From contig CAMLIL010000011.1 of NCBI GenBank assembly GCA_946480015.1, positions 1 through 64,000 of the forward strand: a stretch of 64,000 nucleotides of DNA, read 5' to 3'. Shown here one piece after another: positions 20,684 to 28,788 of this stretch (the stretch's first letter is position 1; each line of letters opens with the position of its first letter). This DNA is from an uncultured Oxalobacteraceae bacterium (lineage in GTDB: Bacteria; Pseudomonadota; Gammaproteobacteria; Burkholderiales; Burkholderiaceae). Below the pieces are notes generated by a model. It ran no database searches, was not told where the DNA came from, and worked only from the letters and a program-made list of their open reading frames with translations. The position numbers were made by a program, and so were the translations under genes.

Positions 20684-21415
20684 TCAGCGGCGCAATGCGG
20701 TGAAGGCGGCGAATTCCCAGGAACGTAATCCGAGCAGCAAGGTGAAGCCGTCGCGTTCGCCGGCATCGAGGCGGCGGTCGTTCTGGTGCAGGCGCGCCAG
20801 TTCGGCCGCCAGTTGCCCAATCCTGGCGCGCAGTTCGACGGCGCTGGCCAGCGACAGCCGGGCCGGGAGACACATCAAGGTCTCGCCTTCGCCGTCGAAA
20901 CGGCCGCTGAAAAAGTCTTCGACCACGTGCTCGCGCACGTAGCGCTGCACCGGGCCGTCCGGCAGCCAGTGGAAGGCGTTCGAGACGCGCAGGCTGTAGC
21001 GGTTGTTCGGCTTGAGTTCGATCAAGCCGAGCCGGTCCAGTTCGGCAAGCAGGCCGATGCACTGTGGTTCGCTCAGCTGGTAGGTTTCGAGCATCTGTTC
21101 CATGCTCCAGTGTCCCAGGCAACAGGTGGCCACCAGCAGCAGGCGGGGACTGGCGGTGAGAGAGTTTTCCTGGATCAGGGTGAGGGTGTCGGCGCGCGGC
21201 GCCAGGTCGGCTGCGCCGCGCAGCACGTCTTCCATGGCAATCCCGGCCGCCTTGCAGATCTGGGCCAGGCGCGACAAGGCCATGTCTTTCTGGCCGAACA
21301 TGCGCTTGACGCTCGATTCGCTCATGCCGATGCGCTCGGCCAGCGCCTTGTAGGTGATGCCGGCGGCGCGCAATTGCGCGCGCAGCACCTGGAGGACCTG
21401 GTCGGGTGAACTCAT
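20684..21415 (-). CDS. XRE-family transcriptional regulator
   Basis: Putative DNA-binding regulator. An N-terminal helix-turn-helix of the Cro/C1 type (about 3-60: ITYKALAERIGMSESSVKRMF) is followed by a helical domain of about 170 residues without a known ligand-binding signature. ATG 21415 gives the normal XRE N-terminus; the frame continues upstream to 21529, but those residues look non-coding and cover the repeat-rich operator region. It may regulate itself and the PhyH-like gene downstream. Confidence 0.8.
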   Translation of the reverse strand: MSSPDQVLQVLRAQLRAAGITYKALAERIGMSESSVKRMFGQKDMALSRLAQICKAAGIAMEDVLRGAADLAPRADTLTLIQENSLTASPRLLLVATCCLGHWSMEQMLETYQLSEPQCIGLLAELDRLGLIELKPNNRYSLRVSNAFHWLPDGPVQRYVREHVVEDFFSGRFDGEGETLMCLPARLSLASAVELRARIGQLAAELARLHQNDRRLDAGERDGFTLLLGLRSWEFAAFTALRR

Positions 21416-21435
21416 GCTTGCTTTCGGTGGGGGAG

Positions 21436-21466
21436 GGTACTGCGATACGGTACCGAATGTACCGAA
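21436..21466. promoter_or_regulatory. Repeated GTACCGAA motif upstream of the XRE gene
   Basis: Two direct copies of GTACCGAA (21450-21457 and 21459-21466), with a CGGTACCG palindrome at 21448-21455 and a further GGTAC at 21436-21440, lie 21-51 bases upstream of the XRE start codon. Such spaced half-sites are typical of autoregulatory operators. Binding is inferred. Confidence 0.4.
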
Positions 21467-21565
21467 AAACAGTGCTTCAGACAAGCCGGTGGCCGAACGG
21501 ATCAAAGCTTGCGACACTGGCTTTTCCAAACACGTTTCTCAACCTGCGAATCGGAAAGGTCCACC

Positions 21566-21691
21566 ATGCGCACTCTCACCATCCGCCTGGCGCTGCTCGC
21601 GGCACTGCTGCTGTCGGTGTGGATGCTGACGTACGGACCGCACGAGCAAGGGATCCAGATCTATACCTTACATGGCGCCATCTGGCTGTAG
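21566..21691 (+). CDS. Small hydrophobic protein (41 aa)
   Basis: Short open frame starting at ATG 21566 with GGAAAGG 7-13 bases upstream. The product has two arginines, then a strong transmembrane-like helix (about residues 7-22, LALLAALLLSVWML) and a short hydrophilic tail. It lies divergently from the XRE gene. No family recognised. It could be a small membrane protein or an unexpressed open frame; the ribosome site and helix favour the former modestly. Confidence 0.45.
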   Translation: MRTLTIRLALLAALLLSVWMLTYGPHEQGIQIYTLHGAIWL

Positions 21692-21713
21692 CGCCACCAC
21701 CAATGGCCTGATC

Positions 21714-21738
21714 GCGGGCGCGCCGATGGGGCGCCCGC
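21714..21738. terminator. Possible hairpin terminator downstream of hslU
   Basis: GCGGGCGC (21714-21721) pairs perfectly with GCGCCCGC (21731-21738) across a 9-base loop, 34 bases beyond the hslU stop. No T-tract follows, so termination is uncertain. Confidence 0.35.
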
Positions 21739-21771
21739 TGGCGGCCCCCGCATCGGCATCCTCCCCTTTCT

Positions 21772-23109
21772 TTACAGCACGTAGCGCGACAGGTCTTCGT
21801 TGTCGGCCAGCTTGTCCAGGCGCGCATTGACGTAGTCCGCGTCGATGGCCACGACCTGGCCGCTGTTTTCGCTGGCCGTGAACGAGACTTCTTCGAGCAG
21901 CTTTTCCATCACCGTGTACAGCCGGCGCGCTCCGATGTTTTCGGTGCGCTCGTTGACCGAGAAGGCGATCTCGGCCAGCCGGGTGATGCCTTCCTGGGTG
22001 AACTCGACCTTGACCTCTTCGGTCGCCAGCAGCGCTTCGTACTGCTTGGTCAGGCAGGCGTCGGTGCTGGTGAGAATGCGCTCGAAGTCGGCGATCGACA
22101 GCGATTCGAGTTCCACCCGGATCGGGAAGCGTCCCTGCAGCTCGGGAATCAGGTCGGACGGCTTGGCCAGGTGAAAGGCGCCGGAAGCGATGAACAGGAT
22201 GTGGTCGGTCTTGATCATGCCGTACTTGGTGTTCACGGTGGTGCCCTCGACCAGCGGCAGCAGGTCGCGCTGCACCCCGGCGCGCGAGACGTCGGCGCCG
22301 CCCACTTCCGAGCGCGAGGCGATCTTGTCGATTTCATCGAGGAACACGATGCCGTTCTGCTCGACATTGGCGATGGCTTTCTGCTTCATCTCGTCTTCGT
22401 TGATCAGCTTGGCCGCTTCCTCGTCGATCAGGATTTTCATGGCGTCGCCGATCTTGATCTTGCGCGGCTTCTTGCGCGCCGCGCCCATGCCGGAAAACAT
22501 GGACTTGATCTGCTCGGTCATTTCCTCCATGCCGGGCGGAGCCATGATTTCCATCTGCGGGCCGGCCTCGGCCACTTCGAGCTCGATTTCGCGCTCGTCC
22601 AGCGCGCCTTCGCGCAGGCGCTTGCGGAAGGTCTGGCGGGTCGTGTCGCCATCCTTGTTCTCGCTCTTGTCGGAGGCGTTGAAGCCGAAATCGCGCGCCG
22701 GCGGCACCAGGATGTCGATGACGCGGTCTTCGGCCGCGTCTTCGGCGCGCTGGCGCACTTTTTTCATTTCCGCCAGCCGGGTCTGCTTGACGCCGATGTC
22801 GATCAGGTCGCGGATGATGGTGTCGACGTCGCGGCCGACATAGCCGACCTCGGTGAACTTGGTCGCTTCGATCTTGATGAAAGGCGCGTCGGCCAGCTTG
22901 GCCAGGCGGCGCGCGATTTCCGTCTTGCCGACCCCGGTGGGGCCGATCATCAGGATGTTTTTCGGGGTGATTTCGTGACGCAGCGGCTCGGCCACCTGCT
23001 GGCGGCGCCAGCGGTTGCGCAGCGCAATGGCGACCGCGCGCTTGGCCTTGCCCTGGCCGACCACGTGCTTGTCCAGTTCCGAGACGATTTCGAGAGGAGT
23101 CATGTTCAT
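21772..23109 (-). CDS. hslU: ATP-dependent protease ATPase subunit HslU
   Basis: AAA+ unfoldase of the HslUV (ClpYQ) protease, which unfolds substrates and feeds them to HslV. Walker [10 protein letters not shown] (about 56-64) and Walker [12 protein letters not shown] are clear, with the intermediate I domain between them. The C-terminal sensor-2 region ([20 protein letters not shown]) and the HslV-docking C-terminal tail are present. It starts 13 bases after hslV and is translated from ATG 23109 (or 23103). Heat-shock control is expected from the promoter upstream of hslV. Confidence 0.97.
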   Translation of the reverse strand: MNMTPLEIVSELDKHVVGQGKAKRAVAIALRNRWRRQQVAEPLRHEITPKNILMIGPTGVGKTEIARRLAKLADAPFIKIEATKFTEVGYVGRDVDTIIRDLIDIGVKQTRLAEMKKVRQRAEDAAEDRVIDILVPPARDFGFNASDKSENKDGDTTRQTFRKRLREGALDEREIELEVAEAGPQMEIMAPPGMEEMTEQIKSMFSGMGAARKKPRKIKIGDAMKILIDEEAAKLINEDEMKQKAIANVEQNGIVFLDEIDKIASRSEVGGADVSRAGVQRDLLPLVEGTTVNTKYGMIKTDHILFIASGAFHLAKPSDLIPELQGRFPIRVELESLSIADFERILTSTDACLTKQYEALLATEEVKVEFTQEGITRLAEIAFSVNERTENIGARRLYTVMEKLLEEVSFTASENSGQVVAIDADYVNARLDKLADNEDLSRYVL

Positions 23110-23122
23110 GATGGGGAGCCGG

Positions 23123-23659
23123 TCAATCCAGCGTTTCGATGATGTGGGACATATTGGTGTAGATGCACAGCTCGCCGGCGATCGTCAGCGATTTCTTGAC
23201 GACTTCGGCGGGCGAGAGCTCGGTGTTTTCCTGCAGCGCCTTGGCGGCCGACTGGGCATAGCTGCCGCCCGAACCGATCGCGCCGATGCCGTCTTCCGGT
23301 TCGAGCACGTCGCCGTTGCCGGTGATGACCAGGGTCGACTCGCGGTCCGCCACCAGCAGCATGGCTTCAAGCCGGCGCAGCACGCGGTCGGTGCGCCAAT
23401 CCTTGGCCAGTTCGACCGAGGCGCGCAGCAGGTTGCCCTGGTGTTTTTCCAGCTTGGCTTCGAAGCGGTCCAGCAGGGTGAACGCGTCGGCGGTGCCGCC
23501 GGCGAAGCCGCACAGAACCTTGCCCTGGTACAGTTTGCGCACCTTGCGGGCCGTGCCTTTCATGACGATGTTGCCGAGAGTTACCTGACCGTCGCCGCCG
23601 AGGGCGACCTGTTTGCCGCGACGCACGCACAGGATGGTGGTGCCGTGAAATTGTTCCAT
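23123..23659 (-). CDS. hslV: ATP-dependent protease peptidase subunit HslV
   Basis: Proteasome-like threonine peptidase. With the start at ATG 23659 the protein begins [14 protein letters not shown]; processing after the glycine would expose the catalytic threonine. The GGDGQVTLG segment and the GSGGSYA loop near the C-terminus are family signatures. Longer in-frame starts up to 23692 would overlap the -10 element of the heat-shock promoter, which supports the chosen start. At 178 residues it has normal length. Confidence 0.97.
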   Translation of the reverse strand: MEQFHGTTILCVRRGKQVALGGDGQVTLGNIVMKGTARKVRKLYQGKVLCGFAGGTADAFTLLDRFEAKLEKHQGNLLRASVELAKDWRTDRVLRRLEAMLLVADRESTLVITGNGDVLEPEDGIGAIGSGGSYAQSAAKALQENTELSPAEVVKKSLTIAGELCIYTNMSHIIETLD

Positions 23660-23688
23660 ATCTGCCTCTGAGTTAACTAGCCTCCACG

Positions 23689-23716
23689 ACATGGGGACAT
23701 TGAATCAAATTGCAAG
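23689..23716 (-). promoter_or_regulatory. Sigma32-type heat-shock promoter of hslVU
   Basis: On the minus strand CTTGCAA (23716-23710), a 13-base spacer and CCCCATGT (23696-23689) closely match the sigma32 consensus CTTGAAA-N13-CCCCATNT. Transcription would start about 20 bases upstream of the hslV ATG. Confidence 0.75.
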
Positions 23717-23740
23717 ATATTGCTGGGAACACCAAGCCGC

Positions 23741-25063
23741 TCAGTATTTATGCGGGAACAGCCGCGCGACCTCGCTGTAGCCCAGTAGTTTGAGCAGGGC
23801 GGCGGCCAGATGGTTCAGGTCGCGCAGCTCGATTTTTTTCTGGTCCGCGACCGGGCGCAGCCGTACCAGCAGGGCGCTGGCGGCGCCGTAATCGATGCGC
23901 GCCAGGCGCGAGCAGTCGAACAGCACCACCGGGGCGGCGGCCAGGTAGGCGTCGATGGCGGTAAACAGCGGACCGCGCTCGCCTTCGACCACGGACGGCA
24001 GCATGAAGCGTTCGCTGGCGGCCGGCGCGCTGATGCTGGGCGCCGTGGCCACTTTCAAGGGCGCGATAAATTGCGGTGGAGACACTTCGTAGGTGACGCA
24101 GTAATCCATCGCCGTTTCTTCGAAGTCTTTTTCGCGGTTCATCAGCTGCAGCAGTTCGAGCAGCAGCAGCCAGGGCTCTTCGCTGGCATCGCGCTGGCCG
24201 ATGACGGTGTTGGCACGCAACAGTTCAGCGAGCTCGGCGGCGCCGGCCACGATCAGTTCGCGCTCGCGCCGGCGCAGCTCGGTCAGGGCCGCCTTGAGCA
24301 GGGCGCAGCCTTCGGCGCTGACCGCGCTCACGCGCGCCAGTTCCAGGCGCAGCACCGGGTGCTGGCCGGCCAGCTCCAGCAAGCGGGCGGTCTGGGCCGC
24401 GCAGCCGGCATCGAGCGCTCCAGCGAAGCTTTCGGTCGGGGTCACGCCGGCAAAGCCTTGTGCCGGGGTGCCGGCCGGCAGCAGCGGGGTCCAGGTCGGC
24501 GGCGAGGTTTCGAACTGGCTGGCGTAATCGATCGCGAGGTTTTCAAAGTCGTCCTGGCGGCCGCTGACCTGGTACAGGTCGAACAGCATCCACCACACCA
24601 GGCGCTCGCTCTTGCCCAGCTCGGGCAGGCTGTCGATCAGCATGTGTTCGGCCACGGCCAGCTGGTCGTTGGCGTACATGATGGCAATTTCTTCGATGAC
24701 GGGGGCGGTCTGCGGCTGGGCCGGGGTGGCCGGCACCTCGTCGTCGGCCAGCAATTCGGTGGTGGCCAGTTCCAGCATCGGCAGGGTGCCGGGGTCGCCA
24801 TCGTTCTCGGCCGCCAGCTGGGCGTTGGTGCGCGGGCGGCGCGGGCCGCTGCCCCAGGCCGGCTCGGGGGTGTTGAAGATGTCGTTGGCCATGGCCGACT
24901 CGATGGCGTCGATCTTGGCGGCGGTGGCACGGGCGATTTCGCGCTGGCGCGCGCGTTCGGCATCGCTCATCAGGCGTGACGGTTCGCCGGCGCGCAGGCG
25001 CGAGTCGGGCGCGGCCGCGTCGCCATCCTCGGTTTTCTTCTTGAAAATGGAAAAAATTCCCAC
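23741..25063 (-). CDS. STAS-domain protein of unknown role
   Basis: A 440-residue cytosolic protein. The N-terminus (MGIFSIFKKK) is basic; residues 20-110 are Ala/Pro-rich and probably disordered. A helical domain follows (about 120-200, IMYANDQLAVAEHMLIDSL). Two STAS-like alpha/beta stretches are seen: one near 205-300 (LRLELARVSAVSAEGCALL) and the C-terminal one (VVLFDCSRLARIDYGAASALL). A repeated motif (DDFENLAIDYASQFETSPP and DFEETAMDYCVTYEVSPP) shows internal duplication. No kinase or transporter domain is attached. Function not known; a signalling or scaffold role is only a guess. Confidence 0.7.
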   Translation of the reverse strand: MGIFSIFKKKTEDGDAAAPDSRLRAGEPSRLMSDAERARQREIARATAAKIDAIESAMANDIFNTPEPAWGSGPRRPRTNAQLAAENDGDPGTLPMLELATTELLADDEVPATPAQPQTAPVIEEIAIMYANDQLAVAEHMLIDSLPELGKSERLVWWMLFDLYQVSGRQDDFENLAIDYASQFETSPPTWTPLLPAGTPAQGFAGVTPTESFAGALDAGCAAQTARLLELAGQHPVLRLELARVSAVSAEGCALLKAALTELRRRERELIVAGAAELAELLRANTVIGQRDASEEPWLLLLELLQLMNREKDFEETAMDYCVTYEVSPPQFIAPLKVATAPSISAPAASERFMLPSVVEGERGPLFTAIDAYLAAAPVVLFDCSRLARIDYGAASALLVRLRPVADQKKIELRDLNHLAAALLKLLGYSEVARLFPHKY

Positions 25064-25150
25064 GTCCTACTTCCCTCGCTGTGCCACCCGGTGCAACCTG
25101 ATAGTGTATCCCATCGGAAAGATTCTGGCCGCGCGACTGGCCCGTAAAGC

Positions 25151-25185
25151 AAAAAAGCATGCGCTGGTGGGCGGCATGCTTTTTT
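25151..25185 (-). terminator. Intrinsic terminator of dksA
   Basis: Perfect 12-base inverted repeat (25151-25162 with 25174-25185) consisting of GCATGC flanked by six A/T pairs, with an 11-base loop. On the minus strand it gives a GC stem followed by six T residues, 28 bases after the dksA stop. It is symmetrical and could also work on the other strand. Confidence 0.85.
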
Positions 25186-25212
25186 GACAGGAGTGCCGCG
25201 GTGCGCGGCGGC

Positions 25213-25701
25213 TCAGTCGCCGTACAACTTTTGTTTCAGTTCGCGGCGCTGCTGGGCTTCCAGCGACAGGGTGGCGGTCGGTCGGGCGATCAGGCGCGGA
25301 ATGCCGATCGGTTCGCCCGTTTCCTCGCACCAGCCATAGTCGCCGGCATCGATGGCGGCAATCGACTGCTGCACTTTCTTGAGCAGCTTGCGCTCGCGGT
25401 CGCGCGTGCGCAGTTCCAGCGCATGCTCTTCCTCGATGGTGGCGCGGTCGGCCGGGTCCGGAACCAGCACGGTTTCGCGCAGGTGCTCGGTGGTTTCGCC
25501 GGCGTTTTTCAACAGGTCTTTTTCAAGCTGCTGCAAGCGCGCCTTGAAGAAAGCCAGCTGCGCCGGATTCATGTAGTCCTTGTCACTCATGGCCCGAATT
25601 TCTTCTTCGGTCAGGAGGCGGCCTTCTGTGCTCACGGCGGGGGTCGATTTAGTTGTTTTAGTCATGACTTCACTTACCTTCGATACGACAGAGGTTTTCA
25701 T
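25213..25701 (-). CDS. dksA: RNA polymerase-binding protein DksA, cysteine-poor type
   Basis: Stringent-response factor that binds the RNA polymerase secondary channel and potentiates ppGpp. The coiled-coil domain (DYMNPAQLAFFKARLQQLEKDLL) and the tip-region DPADRATIEEE are present. The four-cysteine zinc finger of E. coli DksA is reduced to one cysteine (GWCEETGEPIG...), the other positions being T, S and A, as in zinc-independent DksA2-type proteins. The longest start is 25701; an ATG at 25665 with AAGG upstream gives a 150-residue protein and is about equally likely. Located downstream of a CobW GTPase. Confidence 0.93.
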   Translation of the reverse strand: MKTSVVSKVSEVMTKTTKSTPAVSTEGRLLTEEEIRAMSDKDYMNPAQLAFFKARLQQLEKDLLKNAGETTEHLRETVLVPDPADRATIEEEHALELRTRDRERKLLKKVQQSIAAIDAGDYGWCEETGEPIGIPRLIARPTATLSLEAQQRRELKQKLYGD

Positions 25702-25854
25702 TTTATCAGCTAACTCGGCAGTGACAGCGCAGTGACGCTTGCGTTGTCGCGCACCTTATCGGCCTGCCTGACGGCCTACGTCGCCGTCGTTTCATACCCG
25801 CACTTTGCAGCACACTTTGGGGGGCCCGTTGTTGCACTGCGAAACCGGGATAGT

Positions 25855-26922
25855 TTATACCAAACATTGTTCCAGACCACGTATAAACACATCTTTGGGT
25901 AAATTTTTGCCGATAAATACCATTTTGCTGCCACGCTCGTCGTCCTCGCCCCATTTGCCGCCCAGATCGGTCCCCATGATCTGGTGCACGCCCTGGAACA
26001 CCACCTTGCGGTCGGCCCCTTCCATCAGCAGCACGCCCTTGTAGCGCAGCATGCGCGGACCGAACACCTGCACCAGGCTGCCCAGGAATTCGTCCAGGCG
26101 CTGCGAATCGAAGGGCCGCGTGCTCTTGAACACGAAGGCGGCGATGTCGTCGCTGTGGCGGCTGTGGTGGTGGTCGTGGCTGTGGTCGCACGCTTCGGTA
26201 TGCACGTGCTCGTGCTCGCCGTCGTGGTCGTGGGCGTGGTGGTGCCCGTGCTCCATGGCTTCGTCGGCGGTGAGGAAGTCGGGATCGAGTTCGAGCTTGT
26301 CGTTCAGGTGAAAGCCGCGCAGGTCGAGCACGTCTTCGAGCGGGGCCGCGCCGAAGTCGGACTGGGCCTGCGGCGCGCGCGGGTTGATGCGCTTGAGGCG
26401 CTGTTTCAGTTCGGCCAGCTGGGCGGCATCGACCAGGTCGGTTTTGGAAATCAGGATCTTGTCGGCAAAGCCGACCTGGCGCTGGGCTTCCTCGTGCTGG
26501 TCCAGCTGGGCCATGGCGTGGCGCGCGTCCACCACCGTGACGACCGCGTCGAGCAGGTAGTCGGCGCCGACTTCTTCGTCGACAAAGAAAGTCTGGGCCA
26601 CCGGGCCGGGATTGGCCAGGCCGGTGGTTTCGATGACCACGCGGTCGAATTCGAGCTCGCCGGCGGCGCGCCGCCTGGCCAGATTGGTCAGGCCGACGAT
26701 CAGGTCGCCGCGCACGGTGCAGCAGATGCAGCCGTTGTTCATCTCGACGATCTGTTCGCCGCTGTCGCGCACCAGGATTTCATTGTCGATGTTTTCCTGG
26801 CCGAATTCGTTCTCGATCACCGCGATCTTCAGGCCGTGGTTGTCGTGCAGGATGCGGTTGAGCAAGGTGGTCTTGCCCGCGCCGAGAAAGCCGGTCAGGA
26901 TGGTGCTGGGAATCAATGCCAT
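25855..26922 (-). CDS. CobW/COG0523-family GTPase (metal chaperone)
   Basis: G3E GTPase of the CobW/ZNG1 group, proposed zinc chaperones. Walker A GFLGAGKTT (about 11-19), the metal-binding CxCC motif in NNGCICCTVRGD, and NKxD-like SKTD are visible. A histidine-rich linker (about 225-270, many HxH pairs) precedes the CobW C-terminal domain. ATG 26922 gives the standard N-terminus; upstream in-frame residues are not conserved-looking. The pairing with a zinc-independent DksA suits a role in zinc homeostasis, but I saw no Zur box. Confidence 0.9.
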   Translation of the reverse strand: MALIPSTILTGFLGAGKTTLLNRILHDNHGLKIAVIENEFGQENIDNEILVRDSGEQIVEMNNGCICCTVRGDLIVGLTNLARRRAAGELEFDRVVIETTGLANPGPVAQTFFVDEEVGADYLLDAVVTVVDARHAMAQLDQHEEAQRQVGFADKILISKTDLVDAAQLAELKQRLKRINPRAPQAQSDFGAAPLEDVLDLRGFHLNDKLELDPDFLTADEAMEHGHHHAHDHDGEHEHVHTEACDHSHDHHHSRHSDDIAAFVFKSTRPFDSQRLDEFLGSLVQVFGPRMLRYKGVLLMEGADRKVVFQGVHQIMGTDLGGKWGEDDERGSKMVFIGKNLPKDVFIRGLEQCLV

Positions 26923-27068
26923 TGGTTGCCGTATGTTGGTAGGGTAAGGGGCAAGCGCCCAATTAATCGACCGATTATGCCGGATTTCGCAGTCCGCTTC
27001 CAAATTGCTTTGCGCAAGCGTTTGAGATGTTGAGCGGGATCATGCCGCCCGCAATTTTCCGTGGGTAT

Positions 27069-28013
27069 TTATTTCCGTTTGGCGCGGGGATGGGCCTGGT
27101 CGTAGACCTTGGACAGGTGCTGGAAGTCGAGCGAGGTGTAGACCTGGGTCGAGGCGATGCTGGCGTGGCCCAGCATTTCCTGCACCGCGCGCAAGTCGCC
27201 CGACGATTGCAGCATGTGCGAGGCGAACGAGTGGCGCAGCATGTGCGGGTGCACGCCCACCGGGGTGCCGCGCCGCAGCGCGTGCAGCTTGAGGCGCTGC
27301 TGGATCACGCGCGCGCTGACGCGGGTGGCGCGGCGGGACAGGAACAGGGCGGCGCTGCCGTCGGACGGGGGCGGGCGCACCGCCAGCCAGGCGGCAAGGG
27401 CGGCCAGGGCGTGGCGCCCGACCGGCACCTTGCGCATCTTGCCGCCCTTGCCGGTCACCACGACTTCGGCGGCGGCGCAGTCGACCCAGCCGAGCGAGCT
27501 GCTGCCGTCGGCATATTTGTGGTGGTGCAGATCGAGGCCGGCCAGTTCGGCCACCCGCAGCCCGCTCGAATACAGCAGTTCGAACATGGCGAGGTCGCAC
27601 AGCCCGGCCGCATCGGGCGCGGCGTGCGCATGGGCGGGCGGGCTCACCAGCTGCACGGCCTGGTCGACCGGCAAGGCCTTGGGCAAGTCCTTGGGGCGCT
27701 TGGGGGCGCGCACCGCGTCGACCGGATTGGCGGCCAGCTCCACGTGGCGCGCCAGCCATTTGAAAAACCCGCGCCAGCACGACAGCTTGCGCGCGATCGA
27801 GCGCGGCGCCAGTTCGCGCGCGTGCAGGCTGGAGGCGATCCGGCGGATGTCGGCGTACACCAGGTCGGGCCAGCGTTTGCCCGGCGTCAACGCGATCAGT
27901 TCGTGCAGGTCGCGCCGGTAATTGGCGATGGTCAGATCGGCCAGGTGACGCTGGGTGGAGAGAAACGCCAGGTAGCGTTCCACCCAGGCTTCGCGCTCCT
28001 GGCCGGTGTCCAT
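27069..28013 (-). CDS. xerC: Tyrosine recombinase XerC
   Basis: Chromosome dimer resolution recombinase acting with XerD at dif. The N-terminal SAM-like DNA-binding domain (about 1-105) and the catalytic domain carry the full set R (SGLRVAEL), K (GKGGKMR), HxxR (HMLRHSFASH), H (LGHASIAS) and Tyr (TQVYTSLD). ATG 28013 lies one base after the stop of DUF484, so the two are coupled. Context marks it as housekeeping XerC rather than an island integrase. Confidence 0.95.
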   Translation of the reverse strand: MDTGQEREAWVERYLAFLSTQRHLADLTIANYRRDLHELIALTPGKRWPDLVYADIRRIASSLHARELAPRSIARKLSCWRGFFKWLARHVELAANPVDAVRAPKRPKDLPKALPVDQAVQLVSPPAHAHAAPDAAGLCDLAMFELLYSSGLRVAELAGLDLHHHKYADGSSSLGWVDCAAAEVVVTGKGGKMRKVPVGRHALAALAAWLAVRPPPSDGSAALFLSRRATRVSARVIQQRLKLHALRRGTPVGVHPHMLRHSFASHMLQSSGDLRAVQEMLGHASIASTQVYTSLDFQHLSKVYDQAHPRAKRK

Positions 28014-28014
28014 G

Positions 28015-28680
28015 CTAGCTGGCCGCGCGCAGCACCCGCAAGGCCGCGCTGGCGCTCTGGCCAATCTGGGTGAGGAAGTCGGTGGCCATGTGCGAGGCGA
28101 AACGTTCCGGATCGGGCGAGCCCAGGATCAGCAGGCCGAAGGCGGCGCCGGCGCTGGTGAGCGGCAGGATCACGGTCGACTGCACGCCGGCCGCGTCCAG
28201 CCAGCGCACCGCTTCGAAATCGTGGTTGGCGCCGCAGTAGGGCGCGCGCAGGCTGTTGGCGAAGATGCGCGCATCGTCCGACACGCCGGCGGCGAACCAG
28301 GCGCCGGCGTGTTCCGGCCGCACATCCCACAGGCGCACGGTGGCGTGCGGCACGCCGAAGTGCTGGCGCAAGCCCTCGGTCAGCGCGCGCGGCAGGTCGG
28401 CGTCGTGGCGCGCCGCCAGCAAGGCCTGGGTCCAGGCGTGGAACTTGTCGGTGATGACGGCATTGTCCTGCGCGGTGCGGATCAGCTCCGCCATGCGCAG
28501 TTCCAGGGTGCGGTACTTGTCGCGCATGACTTCCATCTGGCGTTCCTGCAGCGACACGGTCTTGCCGGTCAGCGGGCTGGACAGGCGAACCGTGCCCAGC
28601 AGCCCGGCGTGCTCTTCGAAGAAATGGGGATTGTCAGCCAGGTAGCGGGCGACGGCGCTTGAATCCAGTGGTGCGGTCAT
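28015..28680 (-). CDS. DUF484 family protein
   Basis: A 221-residue cytosolic protein with a short N-terminal helical part (YLADNPHFFEEHAGLLGTV, family signature), a coiled coil (about 45-75), and a GAF-like domain (about 90-220, ending SFLTQIGQ-like helix). DUF484 genes commonly precede xerC; the function is unknown. ATG 28680 is chosen; the frame runs further upstream without a ribosome site. Confidence 0.88.
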   Translation of the reverse strand: MTAPLDSSAVARYLADNPHFFEEHAGLLGTVRLSSPLTGKTVSLQERQMEVMRDKYRTLELRMAELIRTAQDNAVITDKFHAWTQALLAARHDADLPRALTEGLRQHFGVPHATVRLWDVRPEHAGAWFAAGVSDDARIFANSLRAPYCGANHDFEAVRWLDAAGVQSTVILPLTSAGAAFGLLILGSPDPERFASHMATDFLTQIGQSASAALRVLRAAS

Positions 28681-28741
28681 TGATGTTTTCGGTGAGGCGG
28701 ATAAGTCCCGCAATTCTAACCGAGAGCTTCCGTGCGCCCAT

Positions 28742-28768
28742 AAAAAAAAGACGCCCGGAGGCGTCTTT
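28742..28768 (-). terminator. Intrinsic terminator of the 28.8-30.1 kb porin gene
   Basis: GACGCC (28750-28755), loop CGGA, GGCGTC (28760-28765), followed on the minus strand by a run of eight T (complement of 28742-28749). A/T pairs extend the stem. It lies 21 bases past the porin stop. Confidence 0.9.
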
Positions 28769-28788
28769 CCTGCCGCTGGCGGTACGCC

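Noticed and set aside
27069..28013. Tyrosine recombinase as a mobile-element integrase
   Set aside because: Full XerC motifs and its coupling to DUF484 near dapF mark it as the housekeeping XerC.
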